A stretch of DNA of 64,000 bases, taken from contig NZ_JAQUHV010000008.1 in NCBI RefSeq assembly GCF_028681615.1, positions 20,031-84,030 on the forward strand. Direction: 5' to 3'. Each line of letters opens with the position of its first letter. Positions within the stretch are counted from its first letter, which is position 1. The translations under genes and the position numbers were made by a program. This stretch comes from Sulfuricurvum sp. GTDB taxonomy: Bacteria; Campylobacterota; Campylobacteria; Campylobacterales; Sulfurimonadaceae. The notes under the pieces are model-generated. The model was not told where the DNA came from, ran no database searches, and was given only the letters and a program-made list of their open reading frames with translations. Below, piece after piece: positions 36,508-45,773 of this stretch.

Positions 36508-38328
36508 ATGACGTTGCAAGAACGTATTAAAAGTGAAATGATGGTAATCAAATCACTTGGTGTTGTGTATGGAGATATAGGAACTAGTCCGATTTATACT
36601 TTTGCGGTTATTTTGTTGCTGGTTCAACCTACAAGTGAGACGATTTTCCAAATATTATCGATGGTATTTTGGACAATGTTGATGTTGGTTACCATTCAAT
36701 ATGCATGGTTAGCCACAAGTCTTTCCAAACGAGGTGAGGGTGGGACTGTCGTATTGGTACAACTTTTACTCCCTTACCTGAAAGGAACACGTGTTATTGC
36801 TATTGTGAGTGCATTGGGTTTTATCGGTATTTCATTAATGATAGGTGATGGAGTCATAACGCCTGCTATCAGTATTTTGAGCTCTGTTGAAGGGATTACA
36901 CTGATACCAGGACTTGAGGATACTCCAAAAATCATTTTGCTTGTTATTGCTGCAGGTATTGCGTTAGCCCTTTTTGCTGTTCAGAAAAAAGGAGTTGAAA
37001 AGGTTGCCAGTGCATTTGGTCCTATCATGGTTGTATGGTTTTTCGCACTTGCCTTGGGTGGCGGGTATTACCTCTTTCAATCCCCCGAAGTGTTAAAGGC
37101 GATTTCACCGTTTTATGCACTTGAATTTATCGTTCAACACCCTTATATTGCATTTGTGGTATTAGCTGATGTGCTTTTGTGTGCTACAGGCGGTGAAGCG
37201 TTATATGCCGATATGGGACATTTGGGTCGATTACCGATACTCAAGGGATGGCTATTTGCCTCAGTGGCATTACTGATCTCGTATTACGGACAAGGGGCAT
37301 TTTTGCTCTCTCATCCTGAAGCAGCTAAAGCTCCATTTTTTGAACTCTATCATACTCTTGTTCCGACATTGTATGTCCCACTTCTATTATTAAGTGTTAT
37401 CGCTACTGTGATCGCATCACAGGCAATGATCAGTGGTATTTTTTCGGTCTTGTATCAGGCAATGACAACACGTATTTTCCCTCATTTTAATGTTAACTAT
37501 ACTTCCAATGAACTGCGTAGTCAAATCTATGTCGGTTCGATCAACTGGTTTTTATTCTTATGTGTGGTCGCAATGCTTTTTATCTTTGGCGAATCGGGCA
37601 AATTGGCTGCGGCATACGGATTATCTGTTGCTGGGGCAATGAGTATTACGGGTGTATTAATGAGTATGATTTTTATGTATAAACGACAATATCTCAAAAT
37701 GGGGGTTTCCATTATAGCGGGACTGACGAGTTTAGTGTTCTTCGTCTCCTGCTGGCTCAAAATTCCGCATGGTGGGTATTGGTCGCTCGTCATTGCATCC
37801 GTTCCACTATTTATAGTGATTCTATATACTCAAGGTCAAAAACGGCTTTATGCCTCGTTTGTGCCGATTGATAAGGATCACTTTTTAGCGGAATATCTCA
37901 AACGCTATGCACAAGGGTATCATGTCGAGGGAACAGCTCTGTTTTTTGCCCGAAATGCTGATTCGATTCCTGCCTACATCTCGAAAACGATGTTTCAAAA
38001 CGGTATTATGTATGAGCGAAATATCATCGTAACGGTACACCCATTGTATGATCCACATGGTGTCACTAGTGAACTTTCCCCTATTGGTGAAGGGCTAGAT
38101 CTGCTTAGTATCCGTTCGGGATATATGGAAACGCTAAATGTCGAAGCAATATTGCGAGAAAAAAATATTAATGAACGGACAATTTTTTACGGAGATGAAG
38201 AGATCGTATCCGATAGTCTAATATGGAAAGTTTTCGCATTTATTAAAGATGTTTCTCCTAACTTTGTTAGCTTCTACCATTTCCCGCATGATAAACTAAT
38301 CGGGGTTGCCCGTCGGGCAGAGATTTAA
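36508..38328 (+). CDS. kup: Potassium uptake protein Kup
   Basis: A KUP/HAK-family K+ importer of 606 residues. It begins with GVVYGDIGTSPIYTF, the family signature, and has about 12 membrane segments, with MIGDGVITPAISILSSVEG and GGEALYADMGHLG conserved. The C-terminal cytoplasmic part (about 430-606) ends in FYHFPHDKLIGVARRAEI. It likely imports K+ with protons. A KdpD-like kinase and KdpE follow within 25 bases, suggesting control of K+ uptake, although kdpFABC is not in the window. Confidence 0.96.
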   Translation: MTLQERIKSEMMVIKSLGVVYGDIGTSPIYTFAVILLLVQPTSETIFQILSMVFWTMLMLVTIQYAWLATSLSKRGEGGTVVLVQLLLPYLKGTRVIAIVSALGFIGISLMIGDGVITPAISILSSVEGITLIPGLEDTPKIILLVIAAGIALALFAVQKKGVEKVASAFGPIMVVWFFALALGGGYYLFQSPEVLKAISPFYALEFIVQHPYIAFVVLADVLLCATGGEALYADMGHLGRLPILKGWLFASVALLISYYGQGAFLLSHPEAAKAPFFELYHTLVPTLYVPLLLLSVIATVIASQAMISGIFSVLYQAMTTRIFPHFNVNYTSNELRSQIYVGSINWFLFLCVVAMLFIFGESGKLAAAYGLSVAGAMSITGVLMSMIFMYKRQYLKMGVSIIAGLTSLVFFVSCWLKIPHGGYWSLVIASVPLFIVILYTQGQKRLYASFVPIDKDHFLAEYLKRYAQGYHVEGTALFFARNADSIPAYISKTMFQNGIMYERNIIVTVHPLYDPHGVTSELSPIGEGLDLLSIRSGYMETLNVEAILREKNINERTIFYGDEEIVSDSLIWKVFAFIKDVSPNFVSFYHFPHDKLIGVARRAEI

Positions 38329-38352
38329 CAATGGATGGTTTATAATTAAAAA

Positions 38353-39342
38353 ATGTATGCAATTATTCCCCCATTTTTGCTTTTGATCGTTCTTAGCTTT
38401 ATCTCTAAGCTCTTTAGTGATGAACTACAGTTAGTCAACATAGGGATGATCCATCTAATTCCCATTCTCTATGCTGCAATGCGGTTGGGACGTAGAGATA
38501 CTCTGATCGTATCTCTCGCGTCTGTATTATCATTTAATTTCTTTTTTATCCCTCCAACATTAACGTTTACGGTACATGATATGCGATATCTCTTTAGCTT
38601 TACGATTATGATTGCTGTCGGTCAAATCGTCTCATGGCTAAGTATACGTGCAGCAATTGCGAAAGAACTTGAGACTTCAGAGCGGCTGCAAGAGACATTA
38701 CTAGGGTCTTTATCGCATGAAATTCGTACACCGCTTGCGGCAATTATGGGAGCATCTTCAGGGCTGCTAACTGAAGAACTGGATCTGAATCCGGAACAAA
38801 AAAAAGAGCTTTACAGTACGATTGACAATGGTGCGCATCGGATGCAACGATTGATTGATAATCTCCTAGATACCGCTCGACTTCAAAGTGGTATGTTAAA
38901 ACTCAAAAGACAAGAGTGCGATATTAGTGAACTTTTGGGAAGCGCACTTTCTAAAACTGAGAATACTTTTCCGGCTACGTTAAATATCGAAAAGAAAATT
39001 TCTTCGATTTACGGGGATGCTGTTTTAATTGAGCAGGCACTTTTTAATTTACTGGAAAATGCTTTTAAATATGGCGATACAGTCACTGTTGCAATAGGAC
39101 ATGATCCTGATGGGGTTATGATCCGTATCTGCAATACGGGTTCAATTCCACCGGCGCATGAAGCTTCTATGGCATGGAGAGCATTTTCAAGACTGAGTAA
39201 TGTCCGTGGAGAAGAGGGGATCGGACTAGGGTTATATGTAGCATATCGAATCGCCAAAATGCACGGTGGGAGTGTGGAGACGATGAGTGATGGAATACAA
39301 TTTTGCGCAACGATGAGACTTCCAATAAGAGGCGAGGTATGA
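38353..39342 (+). CDS. Short KdpD-like sensor histidine kinase
   Basis: A 329-residue membrane histidine kinase that corresponds to the C-terminal part of KdpD. It has the DUF4118 membrane region (about residues 1-95, including FNFFFIPPTLTFTVHD), a HisKA box with the phosphorylated histidine in SLSHEIRTPLAAIMG (His122) and a HATPase_c domain with N box ALFNLLENAFKYG and G box GIGLGLYVAYRIAK. The cytoplasmic KdpD and Usp domains that sense K+ in E. coli are missing. TATAAT at 38341-38346 lies 7 bases before the ATG, so a leaderless message is possible. kdpE overlaps by 4 bases. Confidence 0.88.
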   Translation: MYAIIPPFLLLIVLSFISKLFSDELQLVNIGMIHLIPILYAAMRLGRRDTLIVSLASVLSFNFFFIPPTLTFTVHDMRYLFSFTIMIAVGQIVSWLSIRAAIAKELETSERLQETLLGSLSHEIRTPLAAIMGASSGLLTEELDLNPEQKKELYSTIDNGAHRMQRLIDNLLDTARLQSGMLKLKRQECDISELLGSALSKTENTFPATLNIEKKISSIYGDAVLIEQALFNLLENAFKYGDTVTVAIGHDPDGVMIRICNTGSIPPAHEASMAWRAFSRLSNVRGEEGIGLGLYVAYRIAKMHGGSVETMSDGIQFCATMRLPIRGEV

Positions 39343-40022
39343 AAGAGACGATTTTAATTATCGATGATGACAGTGCAATTCGAAAACTGCTTGAAGTTTC
39401 ACTTAGTGCGGCAGGGTATCATCCCGTTTGTATCGCGACGGGTAAAGAAGCACTCAATCGTGCAGCAATCGATGCTCCTGCACTGGTATTGCTTGATCTT
39501 GGGCTACCTGATATGGATGGCAAAGAATTCCTAATGCATTTTCGCGAATGGAGCCAAGCTCCCGTAATCGTCCTCTCTGCCCGCTCAGTTGAGAGTGAAA
39601 AAATAGCGGCGTTGGAGGGCGGATGTGATGATTATCTCACTAAACCCTTCGGAACAGGAGAATTACTTGCCCGTATTAAAGCGGCACTTCGTCGTAGTGG
39701 TAGAAATATCGGAGATTTTTCTTCCGCTCTCATTAGCAATAATCTCTCCATGGATATTGCTTCACATACGGTGATGTTGGATAACGAAGAGTTAAAACTG
39801 ACACCTAAAGAGTTTGACCTCTTAAAAGTCCTAATGCAAAACAGTGGTAAAGTACTCACCCACGCATGGCTACTCAAAGAAATTTGGGGAGTGGGATATC
39901 AAAACGAGACCCACTATTTACGGGTATTCATTAACCAATTGCGTCAAAAGATTGAAATCGATTCTGCCCGCCCAAAGCGGATTATAACTGAGACAGGGAT
40001 CGGGTATCGGTTTGTTGGATAA
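39339..40022 (+). CDS. kdpE: Response regulator, KdpE type
   Basis: An OmpR/PhoB-type response regulator of 227 residues. The receiver domain (1-120) has the acidic pocket LIIDDDSAIRK, the phosphorylated aspartate in VLLDLGLPDMDG, and the lysine in DDYLTKPFGTGELLARIKAALRR, a KdpE-like stretch. The winged helix (about 130-225) has LTPKEFDLLKVL and YLRVFINQLRQKIE. The ATG at 39339 overlaps the kinase stop and has SD GAGG; an upstream in-frame start at 39303 is inside the kinase gene and less likely. Confidence 0.92.
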   Translation: MKETILIIDDDSAIRKLLEVSLSAAGYHPVCIATGKEALNRAAIDAPALVLLDLGLPDMDGKEFLMHFREWSQAPVIVLSARSVESEKIAALEGGCDDYLTKPFGTGELLARIKAALRRSGRNIGDFSSALISNNLSMDIASHTVMLDNEELKLTPKEFDLLKVLMQNSGKVLTHAWLLKEIWGVGYQNETHYLRVFINQLRQKIEIDSARPKRIITETGIGYRFVG

Positions 40023-40051
40023 GAGAAATTCTCCTTTTAGCCCCTCTTTGC

Positions 40052-40057
40052 TATAAT
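40052..40057 (+). promoter_or_regulatory. mutS -10 box
   Basis: TATAAT at 40052-40057, 28 bases before the mutS start; the gene is probably transcribed on its own. Confidence 0.5.
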
Positions 40058-40085
40058 TTAACACTTTTTAGGATTCGGAGCGTTA

Positions 40086-43016
40086 ATGACTACGGAAGAG
40101 ATCGGGGCGATACTAAACGATAAAAAAAAGCTCCTTTCCGAAATCTATTTCGAGCTTCAATCAGTATGTGAAGCCAAGTACGGTCCCGATACCCTCGTTA
40201 TCATCGAAGTAGGCTCTTTTTTCGAGGTCTATGAGGTCAACAACGAAGAGATGAAGATCGGTAAAGCCAAAGAAGTTGCCGAATTTCTCAACATCCAGCT
40301 CACCCGTAAAAACAAAACGATTCTCGAAAACTCCATCCAAAACCCTCTCCTCGCAGGTGTTCCGACGGTATCGATCGAACGGTATCTCAGCCGTTTGGTG
40401 CAGTCGAAAAAATACACTATTGTTCTCGTCCGTCAACAGGGTGAAGTTCCCCATATCCGCCGATACATCTCCAATATCATTTCACCGGGTACGAATTTCG
40501 ATTACATCGCCGAAGCAAGCGAGAACTATATCGCTTCACTGTTGATCGATCAAAACAACGGTGTTTATTCTGTAGGGTATTCCGCTATCGATGTCGGAAC
40601 GGGAAAAACACTTATTAATGAGATTCACGGAACACGAGAAGATAAAACGTATGCATTGGATGAAGTGTTTACACTGCTTCAAAGCTACCAAACCTCTGAA
40701 GTGGTCGTGACGTTTTGTGCGGGGGATATCGACCGGGATGAAGTGAATCGTTATCTGGAGATCAAAAATCATCACCGTACATCTGAAAACGAAAAACGGC
40801 TAAGGATTGATTATCAAAACGAACTGTTTGAACGGATTTATCAGATACGTTCTCTTCTAAGCCCTATAGAGTATCTTGATTTGGAACGTTATCCGTATGC
40901 TTCCGAATCGCTCTGCATCCTTATCAACGTCATTATCGATCACGATCCTGCGATTATCGAAAAAATGAACCGTCCGACGTTTCTGGGAACCAACCGATAC
41001 ATGTATCTGGGGAATAATGCGGCGGAACAGTTGGGGATCATTTCGCGCGATCATGATGAGATGACGCTCCTCAAACTCATCGACAAAACGTCGACTGCAA
41101 TGGGAAAACGGCTGTTGCGCGAACGGCTTTTGAACCCGATCTGCGATGTCAAGCTCCTCGAAGAGCGGTATGATCTGATCGATAAGATGGGCGATCATAT
41201 AGCCCCCTTTGAAACGAAGCTCAAAGAAGTATATGATCTGGAGAGGATCTTGCGCCGTCTCAAACTCGGAAAGCTTCATCCGTTCGAATTGGCCTATTTT
41301 TATGCATCGCTCAGTGCCGCAGAGAGTCTCTTTGTGGATGCGGACAGACTTGGCGTCAGGTACGATAAATCGAGTGCTCAGGAGTGCCGTCAATGTGCCT
41401 CTGAGATAAGACGGATCTTTAATATCGAAGCGTGTGCGAAATTTCGGCGCGATCAGGTGGATGAAAATCTCTTTAACGAGGGGATCGATCCTTCCATCGA
41501 TGCACTGGAACAATTACAGAGCAATAACCTCTCAAAACTGGATACGATCATCGAACATATCGATACCTTTTTCGAATCGGGCGGTTCTTATGCACAGGTC
41601 GGATGGCTGGAGAGCGAGGGGTATCATCTGCTGATGACCCGTAACCGTTATGTCAGTGTTGAAGACGCACTTCATAACAGTTTTTTTACCCTGGACGGTC
41701 AGCACTACTTTTTCCGCGATTTTCAAGTGCGCAAACTCAAAACAGCGGTTAAACTCTCTTCGACCCTTTTGGATGAACTTTCCATCGAAAATGCCGGCGC
41801 CAAATCACGGATGGTTGCGCAGGTCAAAGAACGTTATCGGGAGCATCTCGAAGAGATTGAACGGCGCTTTTCCCATGCAATCGAGCATTTAATCTCATTT
41901 CTTGCCATCGTGGATGTTAGCTTGAGCAGTGCAAAATGCGCTAAACAATACCGCTACGTCAGACCGACGATTGTTTCGTCTCCTAAAGCATTTATTGAAA
42001 CGGTTGGACTGCGTCATCCTCTGATCGAATCGCGTGAAGAGAATGGTATTTTTGTTCCGAACGATCTTTTCTTGGGTGCGGTCGATCAGCATACCTATGA
42101 AGAACATACGACGATCGAAAACGGTGAAGATGTCAAAGGGGTCTTACTGTACGGGATCAATTCCAGCGGGAAGTCGTCGTTGATGAAAAGTATCGGTCTC
42201 TCGGTAGTGATGGCGCAGGGGGGATTCTTCGTCCCGTGCGCCATGATGCGGTTTTCTCCGGTCGATAAACTCCTCACCCGTATCGTCTCCAAAGACAACC
42301 TTTACAAAGGGCTATCGACGTTTGCGGTCGAGATGCTGGAGCTGCGAAACATCTTTAACCGTGCGACGGAGAATACCCTCATTCTCGGTGATGAGATCAG
42401 CCACGGAACGGAGACAGAGTCGGCGCTGGCGATTGTGGCGAGTGCAATCCTCAAACTCCGTGAGATCGGGAGTATGTTTATCTTTGCGACTCATTTGCAT
42501 CAGCTCTCTTCCTTGAGTGAAATCCAAAAAGCGCGTGAGATCGTATTGCTCCATTTGGGGGTCTATTACGACGAGGCAAGCGACAAACTCGTCTATGACC
42601 GCAAGCTCAAAAGCGGAAGCGGTTCAACGCTGTACGGGTTGGAATTTGCCAAATCGCTTCATATGGATGAGACCTTTTTGAAAAAGGCGTATGAGATTCG
42701 CGGACGCATCACCGATAAAACGCATGAGGCGTCTATGTTGAAGCGTGAAAAGAAAAGCCGTTATAACAACAAACTCTTTTTGACCAAATGTGCGTTGTGC
42801 GATGAAGCGGTCGATGAGGTACATCATATCGTCCCTCAGGCGAATGCGGATGACGGCGGATCGATCGGTCATTACGGGATGAATCACCGCTATAACCTCA
42901 TTCCGTTGTGTGCCAAGCACCATCGCCTCGTCCATGAGGGAAAAATTTCCATCCATGGATTTGTAATGGGCGAGGACGGTTTGAGACTCAGTTACAGCGA
43001 AAATACCGAACGGTAG
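40086..43016 (+). CDS. mutS: MutS7-type mismatch-repair ATPase with C-terminal HNH nuclease
   Basis: A 976-residue MutS homologue. The mismatch-recognition domain has the Phe-x-Glu triad in VGSFFEVY (F45, E47). Connector, lever and clamp domains follow. The ATPase has Walker [11 protein letters not shown] at about 688-697, [10 protein letters not shown] (Walker B) and [11 protein letters not shown]. Residues 902-960 form an HNH endonuclease: CALC, then [18 protein letters not shown] and RLVHEGK, so the CxxC, HH and CxxH positions are intact. This layout defines MutS7, known from Campylobacterota, giant viruses and octocoral mitochondria. No mutL partner is in the window. Confidence 0.9.
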   Translation: MTTEEIGAILNDKKKLLSEIYFELQSVCEAKYGPDTLVIIEVGSFFEVYEVNNEEMKIGKAKEVAEFLNIQLTRKNKTILENSIQNPLLAGVPTVSIERYLSRLVQSKKYTIVLVRQQGEVPHIRRYISNIISPGTNFDYIAEASENYIASLLIDQNNGVYSVGYSAIDVGTGKTLINEIHGTREDKTYALDEVFTLLQSYQTSEVVVTFCAGDIDRDEVNRYLEIKNHHRTSENEKRLRIDYQNELFERIYQIRSLLSPIEYLDLERYPYASESLCILINVIIDHDPAIIEKMNRPTFLGTNRYMYLGNNAAEQLGIISRDHDEMTLLKLIDKTSTAMGKRLLRERLLNPICDVKLLEERYDLIDKMGDHIAPFETKLKEVYDLERILRRLKLGKLHPFELAYFYASLSAAESLFVDADRLGVRYDKSSAQECRQCASEIRRIFNIEACAKFRRDQVDENLFNEGIDPSIDALEQLQSNNLSKLDTIIEHIDTFFESGGSYAQVGWLESEGYHLLMTRNRYVSVEDALHNSFFTLDGQHYFFRDFQVRKLKTAVKLSSTLLDELSIENAGAKSRMVAQVKERYREHLEEIERRFSHAIEHLISFLAIVDVSLSSAKCAKQYRYVRPTIVSSPKAFIETVGLRHPLIESREENGIFVPNDLFLGAVDQHTYEEHTTIENGEDVKGVLLYGINSSGKSSLMKSIGLSVVMAQGGFFVPCAMMRFSPVDKLLTRIVSKDNLYKGLSTFAVEMLELRNIFNRATENTLILGDEISHGTETESALAIVASAILKLREIGSMFIFATHLHQLSSLSEIQKAREIVLLHLGVYYDEASDKLVYDRKLKSGSGSTLYGLEFAKSLHMDETFLKKAYEIRGRITDKTHEASMLKREKKSRYNNKLFLTKCALCDEAVDEVHHIVPQANADDGGSIGHYGMNHRYNLIPLCAKHHRLVHEGKISIHGFVMGEDGLRLSYSENTER

Positions 43017-43018
43017 GT

Positions 43019-45598
43019 TTACGCCATCACTTTATGCATCGGGTGCGAGTAGGGCTGTATAAGCTGCATATAAATTTTCGGAATGTCTAGGATCGAAATC
43101 ATCTCATTTCCGAAATCTTCAGCACGATCGGGAATGATGACCGCTTTGGTCAGCGAATTTTCATTTTTCAAGATATTGCTGTAGTGGCTGATAGAGCGGA
43201 TCGGGATTTCGGGACTGCTGTAAATAGCATCTACGGCCAATCCCAGATAAACGACCTGTTTCTCAAGCACTGTTTTTACCAGAATGACAGTATCGCGTTC
43301 TTTGTCATATTTTTTCTCTTTTCCGAGCAATTTGGCAAGTGAAATAACGCTAATCATCCGTTTCTCATAACTGATGACACCGAGATTGTATTCACTGGCG
43401 TGCAGGATTGAAGTGAGTTCTTGATGCGAAAGTGAACAGACCACATTTTTTGATTCGATTGCAAAGAGCGATCCATCGACGAAAAAGGTAGAGATTTCAG
43501 TAGTCTCTTCGGTGCCGTTTGCTTTTGGATAGGTGTAGACACGCTGTGCAGGGGCTTCAGTTACAAGGACTTGCATTTCACCGATAGGACGGTAGAGAAG
43601 TGCGATAAGATCGTTATCGTAGCCGTCGCTTTGTTTGTATTCCCGATATCCGTTTGAGCAGGTTGCGCCGAGTGCGTAATAGACCCCGTTATACGGGAGT
43701 ATCTGTGCATCGCTTTGTCCCGGAGTCAGTTCCAAGATGGAAACCGGAAGAGGGAGAACCTCTCCTACGTTGATGGTTGACGATGTGGATGAGATGACGC
43801 GCCCGCTGCGATCGACAAAGAGGGCAAACATCCCCTCCGGGATGAGATGATTTTCATCTTTTGGGAGAGTGTCGTGCAGCATCGCTTCAAATTGAGATTC
43901 CGCATCAAAGACGATTCCGATCCCTCCGACATTTTCCTCATTGAAATTGCGGATGCAGGCATTATAGATATAGGTGGAACGGTTGGCATAATAAGGGCTC
44001 GGCTCGAATGCTGAAACGACATAATCCTGTGTTGTCTTAAGGTCAAGTGTTTCAAGTGCCCATGAATAGCCGACTTTTTTCCCGATGATTGAATGATCAG
44101 ACGGATTGGAGGCCGCAATAATAGTCCCTTCGCGATCGTATATAAACATACTGCTGTACACGGTATACAGACCGTTGATATACTCTAAAATCGTATTCAT
44201 CTTTTCCCGTTCTTCATGACTCGGATGTGTATGTGAGAGGGATTCGCGAAAGGTGGTTGTCAATGCCCACCATCGGCAATCATTCGCCCGTTCATACAGG
44301 TTACGGTCCATAATGTCGATTGCAAGAGAAGATTGAAATTTTAACGCTTCAAGATGTTGGATCAGCATTGCCGTATTTAGGTTGGCGACGGTATGATCGA
44401 AAACCCGTTTTGTCTCTTCCCCGGTTTTGGATATTTCTGAGAGGAGCGCTTTGGTAAAGGGGCTTTCGTGACCGGCCGAATTAGCGATCTGGACATTTCC
44501 GTTCCAGACCGTAATATCGAGTTCGCTTTGGATTTTTTTGGCTTTTGCCAAAATATCTTGGAGCTCTTGGGGGTAATAGGTTTTGGCATTGGCTACGGTA
44601 TCGAACAAATCATTTTTTAAAAATGTGGAGCGCGAAGAGGTGCGAAACGCTAAGTGCAGCGGTACCATTGCATGTCCGATCCATCCCGAACCGTTGTATC
44701 CCTGATAACCTGTGGTTTTAACGGCTTTGTAGAGGTATTCAAAGCCGGCATAATAGGTCTGCTGATCTTCATTGTTGCGAGGAGGCAGATGTGAACCGAC
44801 CGGAACATGATGGGCTGATGATGAGGCGATGACTTCTCCGTACGGATTGAGCAGTTCGAGTGCGATATAGGGATTATCACGGGTAAGTTTGTTAAAAATA
44901 CTTTTGAGCTCATTTTCAAATCGGAAAATCAGACACAATACGCCCAACGGTTCATCATTATCCGGGTTGCAGACACGATAAGAATAGATGAGGGAGGGTT
45001 TATGGTGGGTAAGATCGCTTGAGCGATAGGTTTCGACATATCCTTGATGAGTTCGCAGTGACTCTTGGATCAGAGGATCTTTTGAAAATGTGACAGGATT
45101 AGCCGTGTCGAGTTGCACAAGCACTTTCCCTTTTAGATCGAGGAGAATGATGTTTTCATAGACACTGTATTTGGATACGTATTCCGCAAATCGTTCCGTA
45201 AGTGCCTCTTTTTTCTTGATTTTGATTTCGCGTATCTCTTCGGAGGCGGTCATATCGGCCGAATGCAAAAAGAGGAGATAATCGCGGATATCATCATCGG
45301 TAGCGAGAAAACCGATATCGGCGGTACGCTCGAAAAGATTTCGGATCAGAATATCAATCGCTGTTTGTGCTTTGGATTCGAGTTCATTGAGACTTTTGTT
45401 AAAGGTCTCTTCGATCAGACGTTTTAGAGGCTCATCAAGTAAGTCTTCGAACGCTTTGCGTGTTTCACTCGTGTCCATACCTATATTGGACATTGATCCC
45501 AGAAGCGTGAGTAAATCCCATTTTCCTGAGAGGGTATTCATATTTTTTTCAAAATTTTGGACGTCGGGCATATAACCGATAAGATGACTGCGCTGCAT
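43019..45598 (-). CDS. Soluble dual-sensor protein with CheW domain
   Basis: An 859-residue protein with no membrane segment or signal peptide. It has two related sensor units: each begins with a helix of the type AIDILIRNLFERTADI (about 80-110) or AIDIMDRNLYERANDC (second unit), followed by a Cache/PAS-like fold (ENIILLDLKGKVLVQLD and SMFIYDREGTIIAASN). The C-terminal 150 residues (STFFVDGSLFAIESKNV to VYLGLAVDAIY) fit a CheW domain, which couples receptors to the CheA kinase. It would thus feed a cytoplasmic signal into chemotaxis. Its stop is 2 bases from the mutS stop (convergent). Confidence 0.78.
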   Translation of the reverse strand: MQRSHLIGYMPDVQNFEKNMNTLSGKWDLLTLLGSMSNIGMDTSETRKAFEDLLDEPLKRLIEETFNKSLNELESKAQTAIDILIRNLFERTADIGFLATDDDIRDYLLFLHSADMTASEEIREIKIKKKEALTERFAEYVSKYSVYENIILLDLKGKVLVQLDTANPVTFSKDPLIQESLRTHQGYVETYRSSDLTHHKPSLIYSYRVCNPDNDEPLGVLCLIFRFENELKSIFNKLTRDNPYIALELLNPYGEVIASSSAHHVPVGSHLPPRNNEDQQTYYAGFEYLYKAVKTTGYQGYNGSGWIGHAMVPLHLAFRTSSRSTFLKNDLFDTVANAKTYYPQELQDILAKAKKIQSELDITVWNGNVQIANSAGHESPFTKALLSEISKTGEETKRVFDHTVANLNTAMLIQHLEALKFQSSLAIDIMDRNLYERANDCRWWALTTTFRESLSHTHPSHEEREKMNTILEYINGLYTVYSSMFIYDREGTIIAASNPSDHSIIGKKVGYSWALETLDLKTTQDYVVSAFEPSPYYANRSTYIYNACIRNFNEENVGGIGIVFDAESQFEAMLHDTLPKDENHLIPEGMFALFVDRSGRVISSTSSTINVGEVLPLPVSILELTPGQSDAQILPYNGVYYALGATCSNGYREYKQSDGYDNDLIALLYRPIGEMQVLVTEAPAQRVYTYPKANGTEETTEISTFFVDGSLFAIESKNVVCSLSHQELTSILHASEYNLGVISYEKRMISVISLAKLLGKEKKYDKERDTVILVKTVLEKQVVYLGLAVDAIYSSPEIPIRSISHYSNILKNENSLTKAVIIPDRAEDFGNEMISILDIPKIYMQLIQPYSHPMHKVMA

Positions 45599-45640
45599 AA
45601 ATGTTCCTGCACAAAATAATTTAGGTTGAATAACGGTGAC

Positions 45641-45646
45641 AGTATA
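45641..45646 (-). promoter_or_regulatory. -10 box of the CheW fusion gene
   Basis: TATACT on the minus strand (45646-45641), about 43 bases before the start codon at 45598; SD GCAGGAAC is near the start. Confidence 0.45.
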
Positions 45647-45773
45647 AAGGGGTATTGAAAAAAATCAGGAGCTGTATTGATCAAAAAATAATCACTATTT
45701 ATTTAATTACATTTTGATTACGGAGTGTTTGTTTAATTAATATACTGCTTGGAAAGGGATGAAATACTGCCCC

